In this document: positions 1 to 8,288 of the stretch, in pieces | How positions within the stretch are numbered: position 1 is the stretch's first letter | How the letters are laid out: each line of letters starts with the position of its first letter | Origin: Acidimicrobiia bacterium | GTDB taxonomy: Bacteria > Actinomycetota > Acidimicrobiia > Acidimicrobiales > Poriferisodalaceae | Direction: 5' to 3' | NCBI GenBank assembly: GCA_022820925.1 | Contig: JAJEEO010000006.1 | Coordinates: forward strand, 186,001 to 250,000 | Length of the DNA: 64,000 nucleotides | Program-made: the position numbers and the translations under genes | Notes under the pieces: generated by a model | What the model saw: the letters and a program-made list of their open reading frames with translations, nothing else | What the model was told of the DNA's origin: nothing | Databases searched by the model: none

Positions 1-2
1 GG

Positions 3-767
3 ATGTGGTACCACACCCACATCGGCGGGGGCACCTGCCCCATCGTGGACACGTGGTGGCAGACCTAGACCGGCGGCCACATGATCACCCCGCTGCCGGG
101 CGTCACCACCACCAAGCCCGGCTCGGCAACCCACGCGCTGCCGGGCATCTCTGTGGAGCTGGTGGATGACGCCGGCGACCCGGTCGAACGGGGCGGCGGC
201 TACCTGACCATCACCGAGCCGTGGCCGTCGATGCTGCGCGGCATCTGGGGCGATCCCGAGCGCTACCGCGAGACCTACTGGAGCACGTACGAAGGCCGCT
301 ACTTCGCCGGCGACGGCGCCAAGCTCGACGACGACGGCTACCTGTGGCTGCTCGGCCGTGTCGACGATGTGATGAACGTGTCGGGCCACCGCATCTCCAC
401 CACCGAGGTGGAGTCGGCGCTGGTCGACCACCCGTCAGTGGCCGAGGCAGCCGTGGTGGGCGCAACCGACGACACCACCGGCCAGGCCATCGTGGGCTAC
501 GTGATCTTGCGAGGCGGCCACGACGCCACCGACGAGCTGCGCGCCGAAGTGCGCCAGCACGTCGCGACCAAGCTGGGGGCGATCGCCCGGCCCAAGGCGG
601 TAGTGCTGGTGCCGGACCTGCCCAAGACCCGCTCGGGCAAGATCATGCGCCGCCTGCTGCGCGACGTGGCCGAGGGCCGCCAGCTCGGCGACACCACCAC
701 ACTGGCCGACGCGGGCGTGGTGGAGGAGATCCGCACCCGCGCGGCCGAAGCCCCCAGCGAAGACTGA
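3..767 (+). pseudogene. acs: Acetyl-CoA synthetase, C-terminal part, with in-frame TAG
   Basis: This is the C-terminal part of an AMP-forming acetyl-CoA synthetase, which makes acetyl-CoA from acetate, ATP and CoA in the cytoplasm. The gene enters from the left edge. From base 3 the frame reads the family's CPIVDTWWQT stretch, then TAG at 66-68 exactly where the family has the Glu of its TETGG motif, then TGGHMITPLPG in the same frame. The 228 codons from ATG 81 carry the hinge motif GRVDDVMNVSGHR and the A10 motif KTRSGKIMRR with the catalytic, acetylatable Lys. A single G-to-T change (GAG to TAG) explains the stop. A natural nonsense mutation and a base-call error cannot be told apart here. 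Family assignment is very secure; the pseudogene status is less so. Confidence 0.8.
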
Positions 768-774
768 GCGGGAA

Positions 775-1314
775 ATGGCGAAGGGCCCGAGGCACAGGCG
801 GACCCTTGCCGCGTCGGTTGCCGAGGGCGATTGGCCGGCGTACTGGTGGTGGCGGGATGGGCCGGTGCCGCCGGGCGACTGCGTGATCGTCGACATCGAC
901 GGCGTGCTGGCCGATGCCTCTCACCGCCAGCATCACCTCGACGGCCCGTGGCGCGACTGGGACTCGTTCTTCGCCGACGTGGGCGACGACGACGTGCTCG
1001 ACGAAGTCTTCGAGCTGCTCGTGCTGCTGAATCCCGAACTGGTGGTAGTGGCCCTCACCTCCCGCCCGACCTGGGTGTCGGGCGCCACGCTCGACTGGCT
1101 CGTCAAGCACAAGGTCCGCTGGGACCTGCTCATCATGCGCCCGATGGGCGACTTCCAGCCGTCGCCGCTGTTCAAGGGCGAGCAGACCCGGGCGCTGCTG
1201 GAGTGCGGCTACACACCCCGCCTGGCCATCGACGACGACATGCGCAACGTCCGCATGTACCGCGACCTCGACCTGCCCACGCTCTACATCGACAGCGGCT
1301 ACCACCCCCACTAG
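775..1314 (+). CDS. HAD-superfamily phosphatase, polynucleotide-kinase-phosphatase-like
   Basis: A 179-residue cytoplasmic protein of the haloacid dehalogenase fold. Visible motifs are DIDGVLAD (motif I with the two Asp that carry phosphoryl transfer), LTSRP (motif II, Thr/Ser), a Lys-rich middle part and AIDDD near the C-terminus (motif IV acidic pair). The spacing resembles the phosphatase half of polynucleotide kinase-phosphatases, but no kinase domain is attached, and the substrate cannot be read from the sequence. It starts 7 bases after the acs stop and may be co-transcribed with it. The N-terminal 30 residues are basic and aromatic and are not a recognised domain. Confidence 0.75.
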   Translation: MAKGPRHRRTLAASVAEGDWPAYWWWRDGPVPPGDCVIVDIDGVLADASHRQHHLDGPWRDWDSFFADVGDDDVLDEVFELLVLLNPELVVVALTSRPTWVSGATLDWLVKHKVRWDLLIMRPMGDFQPSPLFKGEQTRALLECGYTPRLAIDDDMRNVRMYRDLDLPTLYIDSGYHPH

Positions 1315-1352
1315 CCCCGCCGTGACGACTCCGGACCTGACAGCATGAGCCG

Positions 1353-2462
1353 GTGACTCGTACAGCGCTGGTAATCGGCGGCACCGGGCCGACGGGGCCT
1401 GGTGTGGTGAACGGGCTGTTCGAGCGCGGGTACGACGTCACGGTCCTGCACACCGGGCGCCACGAGGTCGACACCATCCCGCCCGAGACCGAGGTGCCGC
1501 ACATCCACACCAATCCGTTCCGCATCGCCGACGTGGAAGCGGCGCTCGGCAGCGCCACCTTCGATGTCGTGTATGCCATGTACGGCCGGCTGCGCGACCT
1601 GGCGCCGTACTTCGTCGGCCGCTGCGGGCAGTTCATCGCCGTCGGCGGGATCCCCGTCTACAAGGGCTACGCACGTCCGGCGCAGAACTGGCCACGCGGC
1701 CTGCTCACACCGCTGCGCGAATCAGCCGACCGAGCGGTGAACGACGCCAACGACAAGGTGGCCAAGATCGTCGCCACCGAGGACGTGCTGTTCGAGCACC
1801 ACCCCGACGCCACCATCTTCCGCTACCCGCTCATCTACGGGCCCGGCCAGATCAACCCCCGTGAGTGGCTGATCGTGCGGCGCATCATCGACGGCCGGCG
1901 CCGGGTCATCGTCGCCGATGGCGGCCTCACCTTGCGCACGGCGGCGTACGGCCCCAATGCCGGCCACGCCCTCACGCTGGCCGCGGACCGTCCCGAGGCT
2001 GCCGCCGGCAAGGCGTACAACATCAGCGACGAGCACACCCTCACAGCCCGCCAGACCATCGAGGTCATCGCGGCGGCGCTGGATGTCGAGCTCGACATCG
2101 TGAGCCTCCCCGAGGAGCTCGCGACGCCGGCCCGACCCTTCCTCGGCGAGGAGAATTCGCTGCACCGCTCGATGTCGCCGGACCTGATGATCGCCGAACT
2201 CGGCTACCGCGACAAGGTCGGCGTGGTCGAAGCTGTCGGCATGACGGCCCGCGACCTGTATGAGAATCCGGTCAGGCGTGGCAGCACCAAGGAGCGGCGC
2301 ATGCAGGACCCCTTCGACTACGACGCCGAGGACGCCATCATCGACGCGTACCGGTCCTCCATCGGCAAAGCCGCCGCACTGGCCGCGGCCTACGACCCCG
2401 ACTTCCGGGGCCGCTACAGCCCCGGCTCAGACGACTGGCGCCTCGTCGACGCCAAGAACTGA
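1353..2462 (+). CDS. NAD-dependent epimerase/dehydratase family protein
   Basis: A 369-residue extended short-chain dehydrogenase-like protein with a GTG start. The N-terminal Rossmann motif reads VIGGTGPTGPGVV, a variant of the usual GxxGxxG dinucleotide loop. RYPLIYGPGQ and the later AYGPNAGHALTLA segment match nucleotide-sugar epimerase-like proteins. The classical YxxxK catalytic pair is not obvious, so this may be an atypical member that binds NAD(P) without standard epimerase chemistry. The C-terminal 80 residues (DPFDYDAEDAIIDAY and onward) are charged and not typical of the family. Substrate unknown. Confidence 0.7.
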   Translation: MTRTALVIGGTGPTGPGVVNGLFERGYDVTVLHTGRHEVDTIPPETEVPHIHTNPFRIADVEAALGSATFDVVYAMYGRLRDLAPYFVGRCGQFIAVGGIPVYKGYARPAQNWPRGLLTPLRESADRAVNDANDKVAKIVATEDVLFEHHPDATIFRYPLIYGPGQINPREWLIVRRIIDGRRRVIVADGGLTLRTAAYGPNAGHALTLAADRPEAAAGKAYNISDEHTLTARQTIEVIAAALDVELDIVSLPEELATPARPFLGEENSLHRSMSPDLMIAELGYRDKVGVVEAVGMTARDLYENPVRRGSTKERRMQDPFDYDAEDAIIDAYRSSIGKAAALAAAYDPDFRGRYSPGSDDWRLVDAKN

Positions 2463-2506
2463 CCTGTCTGAACAGGGGCCGCGACCGGCGAACGGCCGGC
2501 TGTCAC

Positions 2507-2512
2507 TAGCCT
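2507..2512 (+). promoter_or_regulatory. Candidate -10 element for htpX
   Basis: The hexamer TAGCCT is the same as the -10 element seen before rpsL and tuf in this window. It lies about 55 bases before the preferred htpX start. No convincing -35 hexamer sits 17 bases upstream, so the call is weak. Confidence 0.3.
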
Positions 2513-2566
2513 GAATTCCGTCTGGTTCAGTCTCGGTTGAGCGTCGCGAAAGGGGCGTCGAACACA

Positions 2567-3412
2567 GTGCGCAACACCTTCAAGACCACGTTTCTGCTGG
2601 CGCTGCTCGCCGGCCTGATCCTGTGGATCGGCAGCTTCTGGGGCCAGAGCGGCCTCACTCTCGCCGTCATCATCGCCTTGGTCATGGTGGGCGGCAGCTA
2701 CTGGTTCAGCGACAAGCTCGCAATCCGGTCCGCGCGAGCGCAGGAGGTCCAGCCGCACCAGCTTCCCGACTACTGGCGGATCATGCAGGAGCTGACCACG
2801 CTGTCGGGCCTGCCGATGCCCCGGCTGTACGTCTCGCCCGACGCCCAGCCCAACGCATTCGCCACCGGCCGCAATCCCAACAACGCCGCCGTCTGCGTCA
2901 CCGAGGGGCTCATCCGCCACTTGAGCTGGTATGAGATCCGCGGCGTGCTGGCGCACGAGATGGCCCACATCCGCAACCGCGACATCCTCATCGGCTCGGT
3001 CGCGGCGGCCGTGGCCACCGCCATCACGTTCGCGGCGCACATGGCGCAGTGGGCCCTGATCTTCGGCGGCGGCGGGCGCGACAACGACCGCAATCCGCTC
3101 GGCGATCTGCTGCTGATCTTCTTGGCGCCGATCGCCGCGATGCTGCTGCAGATGGCCATCAGCCGCAGCCGCGAGTACCAGGCCGACCGCACCGCTGCCC
3201 GGATGATCGGCGACGGCGAGCCGCTGGCCCGGGCGCTCGAGAAGCTCGACGTGGCCTCCAAGACCGTGCCGAGCTTGGCCGACCCCAATCAGGCGCAGAT
3301 GTACATCGCCAACCCGCTGGCGAGCCGTCGCATGGGCTTCAAGGGGCTGTTCACCACCCACCCGCCGATGGAGGAGCGCATCCGCCGCCTGCGGGACGGC
3401 TCCTGGCAGTAG
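2567..3412 (+). CDS. htpX: M48 family zinc metalloprotease HtpX
   Basis: A membrane-bound zinc endopeptidase of the M48B family, used in quality control of membrane proteins. An N-terminal hydrophobic pair (FLLALLAGLILWIG and LAVIIALVMVGG) is followed by the soluble domain. The zinc motif HEMAH is in the middle, followed by a second hydrophobic pair and by the third-ligand region SREYQADRTAA. The sequence ends HPPMEERIRRLR, typical of HtpX. I prefer GTG 2567 (protein begins VRNTFKTTF) because AAAGGGG lies about 12 bases upstream and the family usually starts near this point. TTG 2537 is the longer alternative and adds ten residues. About 281 residues, normal for the family. Confidence 0.93.
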   Translation: MRNTFKTTFLLALLAGLILWIGSFWGQSGLTLAVIIALVMVGGSYWFSDKLAIRSARAQEVQPHQLPDYWRIMQELTTLSGLPMPRLYVSPDAQPNAFATGRNPNNAAVCVTEGLIRHLSWYEIRGVLAHEMAHIRNRDILIGSVAAAVATAITFAAHMAQWALIFGGGGRDNDRNPLGDLLLIFLAPIAAMLLQMAISRSREYQADRTAARMIGDGEPLARALEKLDVASKTVPSLADPNQAQMYIANPLASRRMGFKGLFTTHPPMEERIRRLRDGSWQ

Positions 3413-3421
3413 GCGGCCGAG

Positions 3422-4099
3422 ATGACCTTCCACGTCGTCTGGGGCCTCGTGGTCGTGTTCTCGGTGATCGGCGCGCTGGGTGTGGCGGCTGTCTGGGCGT
3501 TCTCGTCGCCCCGGTTCAGCACGTACCGCACGGCCACGCCGGTGCCGATCCGGGTGACGGCCGCCCAGCGGCACACCAACATCGCGCTCAACGGGGTGCT
3601 GTCGCTGGCGTGCTACGCCGTCGCGCTCGGGGTGGCCTCTACGTGGCTGCATGGCGCCGAGCGGGTGGGCCTCGCCGTGTCCGCGCTGCAGGTCCTCGGC
3701 GCGCTGCTGCTCTACGACGTCATGTACTACGCGATGCACCGCACGATGCACCGGCCCGCGCTGATGCGCCTCGTCCACGGCGTGCATCACCGTGTGCGGT
3801 ACCCGATCGCGCAGGACAGCCTCTATGTGCATCACACCGAGCTGGTGGCCGGCATCACGCTGCTGCTGGTGAGCGTGGCCGTCGTCGGCCCGGTGAGCAC
3901 CTGGGCGTTCCTGGCCATCGTGCTGATACACGGGCTGATCAACACGATCGCGCACACCAACCTGGTCTTCCCCCATCGGTTCTTCGTGCTGTGGAACCAC
4001 TGGGTGATGCGGCACCACCGCCACCACGCAGGCCACCTCGACAAGAACTACGCCACGATCTTCCCGTTCTGGGACCGGCTGGCGGGCACGTACGCCTAG
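3422..4099 (+). CDS. Sterol desaturase / fatty acid hydroxylase superfamily protein
   Basis: A 225-residue integral membrane di-iron protein. The three histidine clusters of the family are clear: HRTMHRP, HGVHH and HRHHAGH, with at least four hydrophobic segments around them. Members insert oxygen or double bonds into sterols, fatty acids, ceramides or carotenoids; the substrate cannot be decided here. The start is only 9 bases after the htpX stop and the next gene, a 3-beta-hydroxysteroid-dehydrogenase-like protein, follows 48 bases downstream on the same strand, so a shared lipid-modifying role is plausible. Confidence 0.85.
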   Translation: MTFHVVWGLVVVFSVIGALGVAAVWAFSSPRFSTYRTATPVPIRVTAAQRHTNIALNGVLSLACYAVALGVASTWLHGAERVGLAVSALQVLGALLLYDVMYYAMHRTMHRPALMRLVHGVHHRVRYPIAQDSLYVHHTELVAGITLLLVSVAVVGPVSTWAFLAIVLIHGLINTIAHTNLVFPHRFFVLWNHWVMRHHRHHAGHLDKNYATIFPFWDRLAGTYA

Positions 4100-4147
4100 C
4101 CGACCGCCCGTGGCTGCAGTGACTTCGACGAACGGGACGGCACGGCG

Positions 4148-5170
4148 ATGACCGAGCCGCGGCGGATCCTGGTGACCGGGGGCAGCGGCTTCATCGGCCA
4201 CGCCATCGTCGACGGTCTCGCGGGCGAGGGCCACGAGGTCATCGCAGCCGACATCGCCGACCCTGCGCAACCGCGCGGCGACGTCGACTATGCCCGCCTC
4301 GACATCACCCAGCCCGAGCCGCTGGCCCAGATCGCCGCCGGCGTCGACAGCATCGTGCATTGCGCCTCGGTGGTCAGCACCCGGCAAAACGACGGCGACA
4401 CCGTCTGGCACCACAACCACGGCGGCACGCTGAACGTGCTGGCGGCCTGCGAGAAACACGGCATCGAACGGCTGGTGCACATCAGCTCGGCCAGCGTGGT
4501 CTTCTCGGGGGACGACATCGCCGGCGGCGACGAACGCTTGCCGTATGCCGCAGTGACACTGGCGCCCTATGCGGCCAGCAAGATCGCCGCCGAGAAGGCC
4601 GTTCTGGAATTTGCGGCGAGCCAGTCGCGCACACGTGCCTGCGCGCTGCGCCCCAGCATGGTGTTCGGCCCCGGCGATGCGCGCCTGATCCCGAGCATCC
4701 TGCGGCAGGCCGACTCGGGACGGCTGAAGCGCGAGATCGGGTCGCGCGACACGCTGCAGGACTTCACCTACATCGACAACGTGGCAGACGCTGTCGTCGC
4801 GGCCGAGGGGCGACTGGATGCCGGGTCACCGCTGAACGGTGAGGCCTACTTCGTCACCAACGGCGAGCCGATGGCGTTCTATGCGTTCGTGGAGACGTTG
4901 CTGCGGGGCCTCGGCTACACACCGCCGACCGGCAGGGTGCCGTTCTGGCTTGCCTACGCCGGCGCCGCCGTGCTCGAAGCGATCGGCGCCGCCAGGGGTC
5001 GCAACCACGGCGAGGACCGGGTGTCGCGGTTCGCCGTCAAGTACCTGGTCACCGGCAAGCACTACCGCATCGACAAGGCCCGCCGCGATCTCGGCTGGGA
5101 GCCGCGAGTGACGCTGGCCGACGGCATCGAGCGAACGGTGGCGCACCTGACCCAGCAGCCAGGGGCCTGA
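4148..5170 (+). CDS. NAD-dependent epimerase, 3-beta-hydroxysteroid dehydrogenase-like
   Basis: A 340-residue extended SDR. It has the NAD-binding loop TGGSGFIGHA at the N-terminus, the ISSASVVF strand, the catalytic YAASK (Tyr and Lys) and a substrate-side LRPSMVFGPGD motif. The order and spacing match the 3-beta-HSD/isomerase and sterol-4-carboxylate dehydrogenase branch better than sugar epimerases, though the two overlap. A hydrophobic stretch (FWLAYAGAAVLEAI) could anchor it to the membrane, as in eukaryotic relatives. It follows the sterol-desaturase-family gene. Actual substrate not known. Confidence 0.8.
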   Translation: MTEPRRILVTGGSGFIGHAIVDGLAGEGHEVIAADIADPAQPRGDVDYARLDITQPEPLAQIAAGVDSIVHCASVVSTRQNDGDTVWHHNHGGTLNVLAACEKHGIERLVHISSASVVFSGDDIAGGDERLPYAAVTLAPYAASKIAAEKAVLEFAASQSRTRACALRPSMVFGPGDARLIPSILRQADSGRLKREIGSRDTLQDFTYIDNVADAVVAAEGRLDAGSPLNGEAYFVTNGEPMAFYAFVETLLRGLGYTPPTGRVPFWLAYAGAAVLEAIGAARGRNHGEDRVSRFAVKYLVTGKHYRIDKARRDLGWEPRVTLADGIERTVAHLTQQPGA

Positions 5171-5194
5171 GGGCCGCGACCGAGTGAGGCGGGC

Positions 5195-5683
5195 TCAGTC
5201 TCTGAAGTTCTCGAACTGCAGCGGCACGTCGAAGTCGCCGGCCTTCAGCTCGGCGATGACGGTCTGCAGGTCGTCACGCTTCTTCGAGTTCACCCGCAGC
5301 TGGTCGCCCTGGGTCTGCGACTGCACGCCCTTGATGCCGAGGCCCTTGATGAACTTGTTGAGCTCACGGGCCCGGTCCGACGAGATGCCGGCCTGCAGGG
5401 CAGCCGCCTGGCGCACCGTGCCGCCGGCGGCCTCTTCGACGTTGCCGTAATGGACGGCCTTGAGGCTCACCTGGCGGCGCACCAGCTTCTCCTCCAGCAC
5501 CTGGCGCATCGCAGCGAGCCGATCCTCGGTGCTCGACCGCATGTTGATGGCGCCCTCGCCCAGCTCCACGGCACTGCCGGTGTTGCGGAAGTCGTAGCGG
5601 TTGGCGATCTCACGGGACGCCTGATCGACCGCATTGCGGATCTCCTGCATGTCCACCTTGGACACAACATCGAATGAAGCCAT
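5195..5683 (-). CDS. YajQ family cyclic di-GMP-binding protein
   Basis: A 162-residue cytoplasmic protein of the YajQ/DUF520 family. It begins MASFDVVSKVDMQEIRNAVD and contains SREIANRYDFR, both nearly invariant in the family, and ends LQFENFRD as expected. Members bind nucleotides; in Xanthomonas and Pseudomonas the protein is a cyclic di-GMP effector, while in most actinobacteria its role is unknown. Length is normal. It faces the epimerase gene convergently, with 24 bases between the stops. Confidence 0.93.
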   Translation of the reverse strand: MASFDVVSKVDMQEIRNAVDQASREIANRYDFRNTGSAVELGEGAINMRSSTEDRLAAMRQVLEEKLVRRQVSLKAVHYGNVEEAAGGTVRQAAALQAGISSDRARELNKFIKGLGIKGVQSQTQGDQLRVNSKKRDDLQTVIAELKAGDFDVPLQFENFRD

Positions 5684-5785
5684 GTCCGCAACCTAGCGAG
5701 CCGAATCCGGCCCCGGACTCTGCAACGTGCGGGGCACTCGACGATGCAGTCGGCGCCAAGCACGCCGGTAGCCTGCCCACCTCTG

Positions 5786-5870
5786 GGGTCGGTGCCCGAG
5801 CGGACAAAGGGAGCGGGCTGTAAACCCGTCGGCTACGCCTACGGAGGTTCGAATCCTCCCCGGCCCACCA
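5786..5870 (+). tRNA. tRNA-Tyr (GTA)
   Basis: An 85-base cloverleaf can be folded by eye. The acceptor arm GGGTCGG pairs with CCGGCCC, with one G-T wobble. The anticodon loop CTGTAAA puts GTA at 5820-5822. A long variable arm, as expected for a tyrosine tRNA, runs through 5830-5842. The T arm GGAGG-TTCGAAT-CCTCC pairs fully and CCA is encoded at 5868-5870. A TAGCCT hexamer at about 5769, 12 bases upstream, could be its -10 element. Confidence 0.95.
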
Positions 5871-5877
5871 GCCTGAT

Positions 5878-6654
5878 TCAGCGGCCGGCGCTGTAGCCGC
5901 CGTCGATGGGGTAGAGGCTGCCGGTGATGTAGCTGGCCTCGTCGGAGGCCAGGAACGCCACCAGCGCGGCCACCTCATGCGGCTCGCCGTAGCGCTGTGC
6001 CGGGAGGCGCTCGGCAAATGCCTTGCGGATGTCGTCGGCGTTCTCACCGCCGATGAAGGTCTCGAGCGAGCGCATCATGCGTGTCTCGATCGGCGACGGG
6101 CACACGGCGTTGACGCGCACCCCTGATGTGGCCAGCTCGAGTGCGGCGGACTTGGTGAGCCCGGCCACGGCGTGCTTGCTCGCCGAGTACGGCGAGATGC
6201 CCCTTGCACCGAACAGGCCCGCGACCGATGCGGTGTTCACGATGGCCCCGCCGCCCCCGGCGATCATGGCCGGTGCGGCGTACTTGATGCCCAGCCACAC
6301 GCCGCGCACGTTGACCGCGATGACACGGTCGAAGTCGTCTTCGGGATAGTCGACCATCGGGTAGTAGGTGCCCTCGATGCCGGCGTTGTTGAACAGCACG
6401 TCGACTCTGCCGAAGTTGTCCATGGCCGCCTGCACGTAACCCGCGACCTCGTCGGACTGGGTGACATCAGCCCCGACGGCCAGCGCAGCAGCACCCTGAG
6501 CCTCAGCCGTTGCTACCGCTGCACCCAGGTCAGTCGTGGCCAAGTCGACAGCCACCACCGACGCCCCTTCGGACGCGAATCGCTCGCACGCGGCCAGCCC
6601 GATCCCGCCGGCCGCACCGGTCACAATCGCCACCCGTCCCGTAAACCTGCTCAT
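5878..6654 (-). CDS. SDR family oxidoreductase
   Basis: A 258-residue classical short-chain dehydrogenase. It has the NAD(P) loop TGAAGGIGLA, the NNAG strand motif (LFNNAGIEG), the catalytic Ser in NTASVAGLFG and the YSASK pair, ending with ITGSLYPIDGG, the usual C-terminal signature. An Asp after beta-2 (VVAVDLA) suggests a preference for NAD over NADP. The start at 6654 is chosen because GGGAGG lies just upstream; an ATG five codons earlier (6669) lacks this. Substrate unknown. Confidence 0.88.
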   Translation of the reverse strand: MSRFTGRVAIVTGAAGGIGLAACERFASEGASVVAVDLATTDLGAAVATAEAQGAAALAVGADVTQSDEVAGYVQAAMDNFGRVDVLFNNAGIEGTYYPMVDYPEDDFDRVIAVNVRGVWLGIKYAAPAMIAGGGGAIVNTASVAGLFGARGISPYSASKHAVAGLTKSAALELATSGVRVNAVCPSPIETRMMRSLETFIGGENADDIRKAFAERLPAQRYGEPHEVAALVAFLASDEASYITGSLYPIDGGYSAGR

Positions 6655-6743
6655 GACGCCTCCCGCCATCCCGGCCGATGGGCCAAGTGCCAGCCCGCCG
6701 CACCAGCCGCCGACCGTACTGCTGTGCCGGAGCCGGTGCGGCG

Positions 6744-7262
6744 CTAGACGTCGGCGTGGCGGGTGAGGATCATCCGGGTGGGCGAGTAGACCATCACGAG
6801 GCTGCCGTGCTGGTTGAAGACTTCATTGCGGGTGGTCACGATGCCGCGGTCGCCGCGTGAGGTGAGGCGGGCGGCGGTCACCTCGGCCACCACCTGCAGC
6901 GTGTCGCCGACGAACGTGGGGCCCTTCACCTCGACGGTGGCGCCGAGGTAGGCGATGCCGGTGCCGGCGATGGCGCCTCCGCTGATCACCAGCCCCTCGG
7001 CCAGCGACATCACGAGACTGCCGGGCACCAGCCGCCCGCTGTAGCCGGCGCGCTCGGCTGCAGTGGCATCCAGGAACAGGCCCTCGCCGAAGCCGAACTG
7101 GGTGGCGTACACCACCAGGTCGGTCTCGGTGATGGTGCGCCGGCTGGTGCTCCAGCGCTTGCCGACCGGCTGCTCGTCGAACGTCCAGCCCCGGTGCGGC
7201 TGGGGCGGCAGCCCCGGGATGACTCCCGAATCGCCGCTGTCGTTGCCGTGATCGTCGCTCAT
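6744..7262 (-). CDS. MaoC-like hotdog dehydratase domain protein
   Basis: A 172-residue protein with a single hotdog fold of the MaoC / (R)-enoyl-CoA hydratase kind. Recognisable segments are ETDLVVYATQFG (the place of the catalytic Asp/His helix in hydratases), GRLVPGSLVMSLAEGL and TFVGDTLQVVAEV. The canonical hydratase His is not clearly present, so it could be a thioester-binding relative rather than an active hydratase. The start at 7262 is preceded by a GGGCGGGG ribosome site. The frame stays open far upstream on this strand, but that part lies antisense to the dioxygenase gene and is not coding. Confidence 0.78.
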   Translation of the reverse strand: MSDDHGNDSGDSGVIPGLPPQPHRGWTFDEQPVGKRWSTSRRTITETDLVVYATQFGFGEGLFLDATAAERAGYSGRLVPGSLVMSLAEGLVISGGAIAGTGIAYLGATVEVKGPTFVGDTLQVVAEVTAARLTSRGDRGIVTTRNEVFNQHGSLVMVYSPTRMILTRHADV

Positions 7263-7454
7263 GTCCCCGCCCTGTTTCGCGATCTCGTTCACCTCGCTCG
7301 CGGGCCGCTGGGGCCCGGGGCTCAGCCTGTCGCCGCGAGTCTGGCAGTGCAGCGGCGCGCCGTGCCGTGTCTGGCGGTGCGACCTGTGGCACCGCAGCGC
7401 ATCCATCGTGTTGACTTGACACTGTTCAGGCGGCGTTGGCGACAGGGGACGGCG

Positions 7455-8288
7455 ATGAGCGACACAGTTCTGGATCGACCGGCACACGACATCGTCGATG
7501 ACGACACCATCGAGCGATTCCGCGCCGACGGCGTGGTGGCGCTGCGCAACGTCGTCGACGAGGAGTGGGTGGAGCGGCTGCGCGGCGGCGTCGCCGACGA
7601 GATGGCCAACCCGAGCCCCACAGCACACAACTACGAATCCACCGGCTTCTTCGGATCGCTGGATCTGTGGCGCTTCCACCCGCTCTTCGAAGAATTCGTC
7701 ACGCAGTCCAGGCTCGGCGAGCTGGCCGCCGCCATGTTCGGCTCGCCCGTGGTGCGCATGTACTACGACCAGCTCTTCGTCAAGGAACCCGGTTCCAGCC
7801 AGCCGGTGCCGTGGCACAACGACCAGCCCTACTGGCCTATCTCGGGCCGCCAGGTGATGTCGTTCTGGATCGCGCTCGACACCGTCGACGCCACCAACGG
7901 CCGGGTCGAGTACGTCCGCGGATCGCACGCCTGGGACCGCTGGTTCCAGCCACGCACCTTCGCCCCCACGAACGCTCACGACTACGAGCGCAACCCCGAC
8001 TACGAGCTCATGCCCGACATCGAGGCCGATCGCGGCAGCTACGACATCATCTCGTTCGATCTCGAGCCGGGTGATGCGGTTGCCTTCTGGGCGATGATCG
8101 TGCACGGCTCGCGGGGCAACGCGAACCAGGGCCGGGCGCGGAGGGGCTACGCCGCCCGTTACATCGGTACCGACGTCCGCTATGACCCCCGCATCGGCAC
8201 CGCCCAGGCGCTGCACGTGGACGGACTGGCGGCGGGCTCCACGATGGAGCTGGACCGTTACCCGGTGGTCTGGCCCCGTCCCGACTAG
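7455..8288 (+). CDS. Phytanoyl-CoA dioxygenase (PhyH) family protein
   Basis: A 277-residue Fe(II)/2-oxoglutarate-dependent oxygenase. The iron ligands appear as HND (in VPWHNDQPYW) and the later His of MIVHGSRGN, and RRGYAARYIG supplies the Arg that would bind 2-oxoglutarate. Members hydroxylate phytanoyl-CoA, ectoine, quorum signals and many natural products, so the substrate stays open. ATG 7455 follows GGGGACGG. It is divergent from the MaoC-like gene across 192 bases, and its stop overlaps the end of the convergent membrane-protein gene by 4 bases. Confidence 0.88.
   Translation: MSDTVLDRPAHDIVDDDTIERFRADGVVALRNVVDEEWVERLRGGVADEMANPSPTAHNYESTGFFGSLDLWRFHPLFEEFVTQSRLGELAAAMFGSPVVRMYYDQLFVKEPGSSQPVPWHNDQPYWPISGRQVMSFWIALDTVDATNGRVEYVRGSHAWDRWFQPRTFAPTNAHDYERNPDYELMPDIEADRGSYDIISFDLEPGDAVAFWAMIVHGSRGNANQGRARRGYAARYIGTDVRYDPRIGTAQALHVDGLAAGSTMELDRYPVVWPRPD

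Noticed and set aside
2414..4480. A 688-codon open frame antisense to htpX and its neighbours
   Set aside because: It spans three well supported genes on the plus strand, shows no family motif and has the skewed composition of an antisense shadow.
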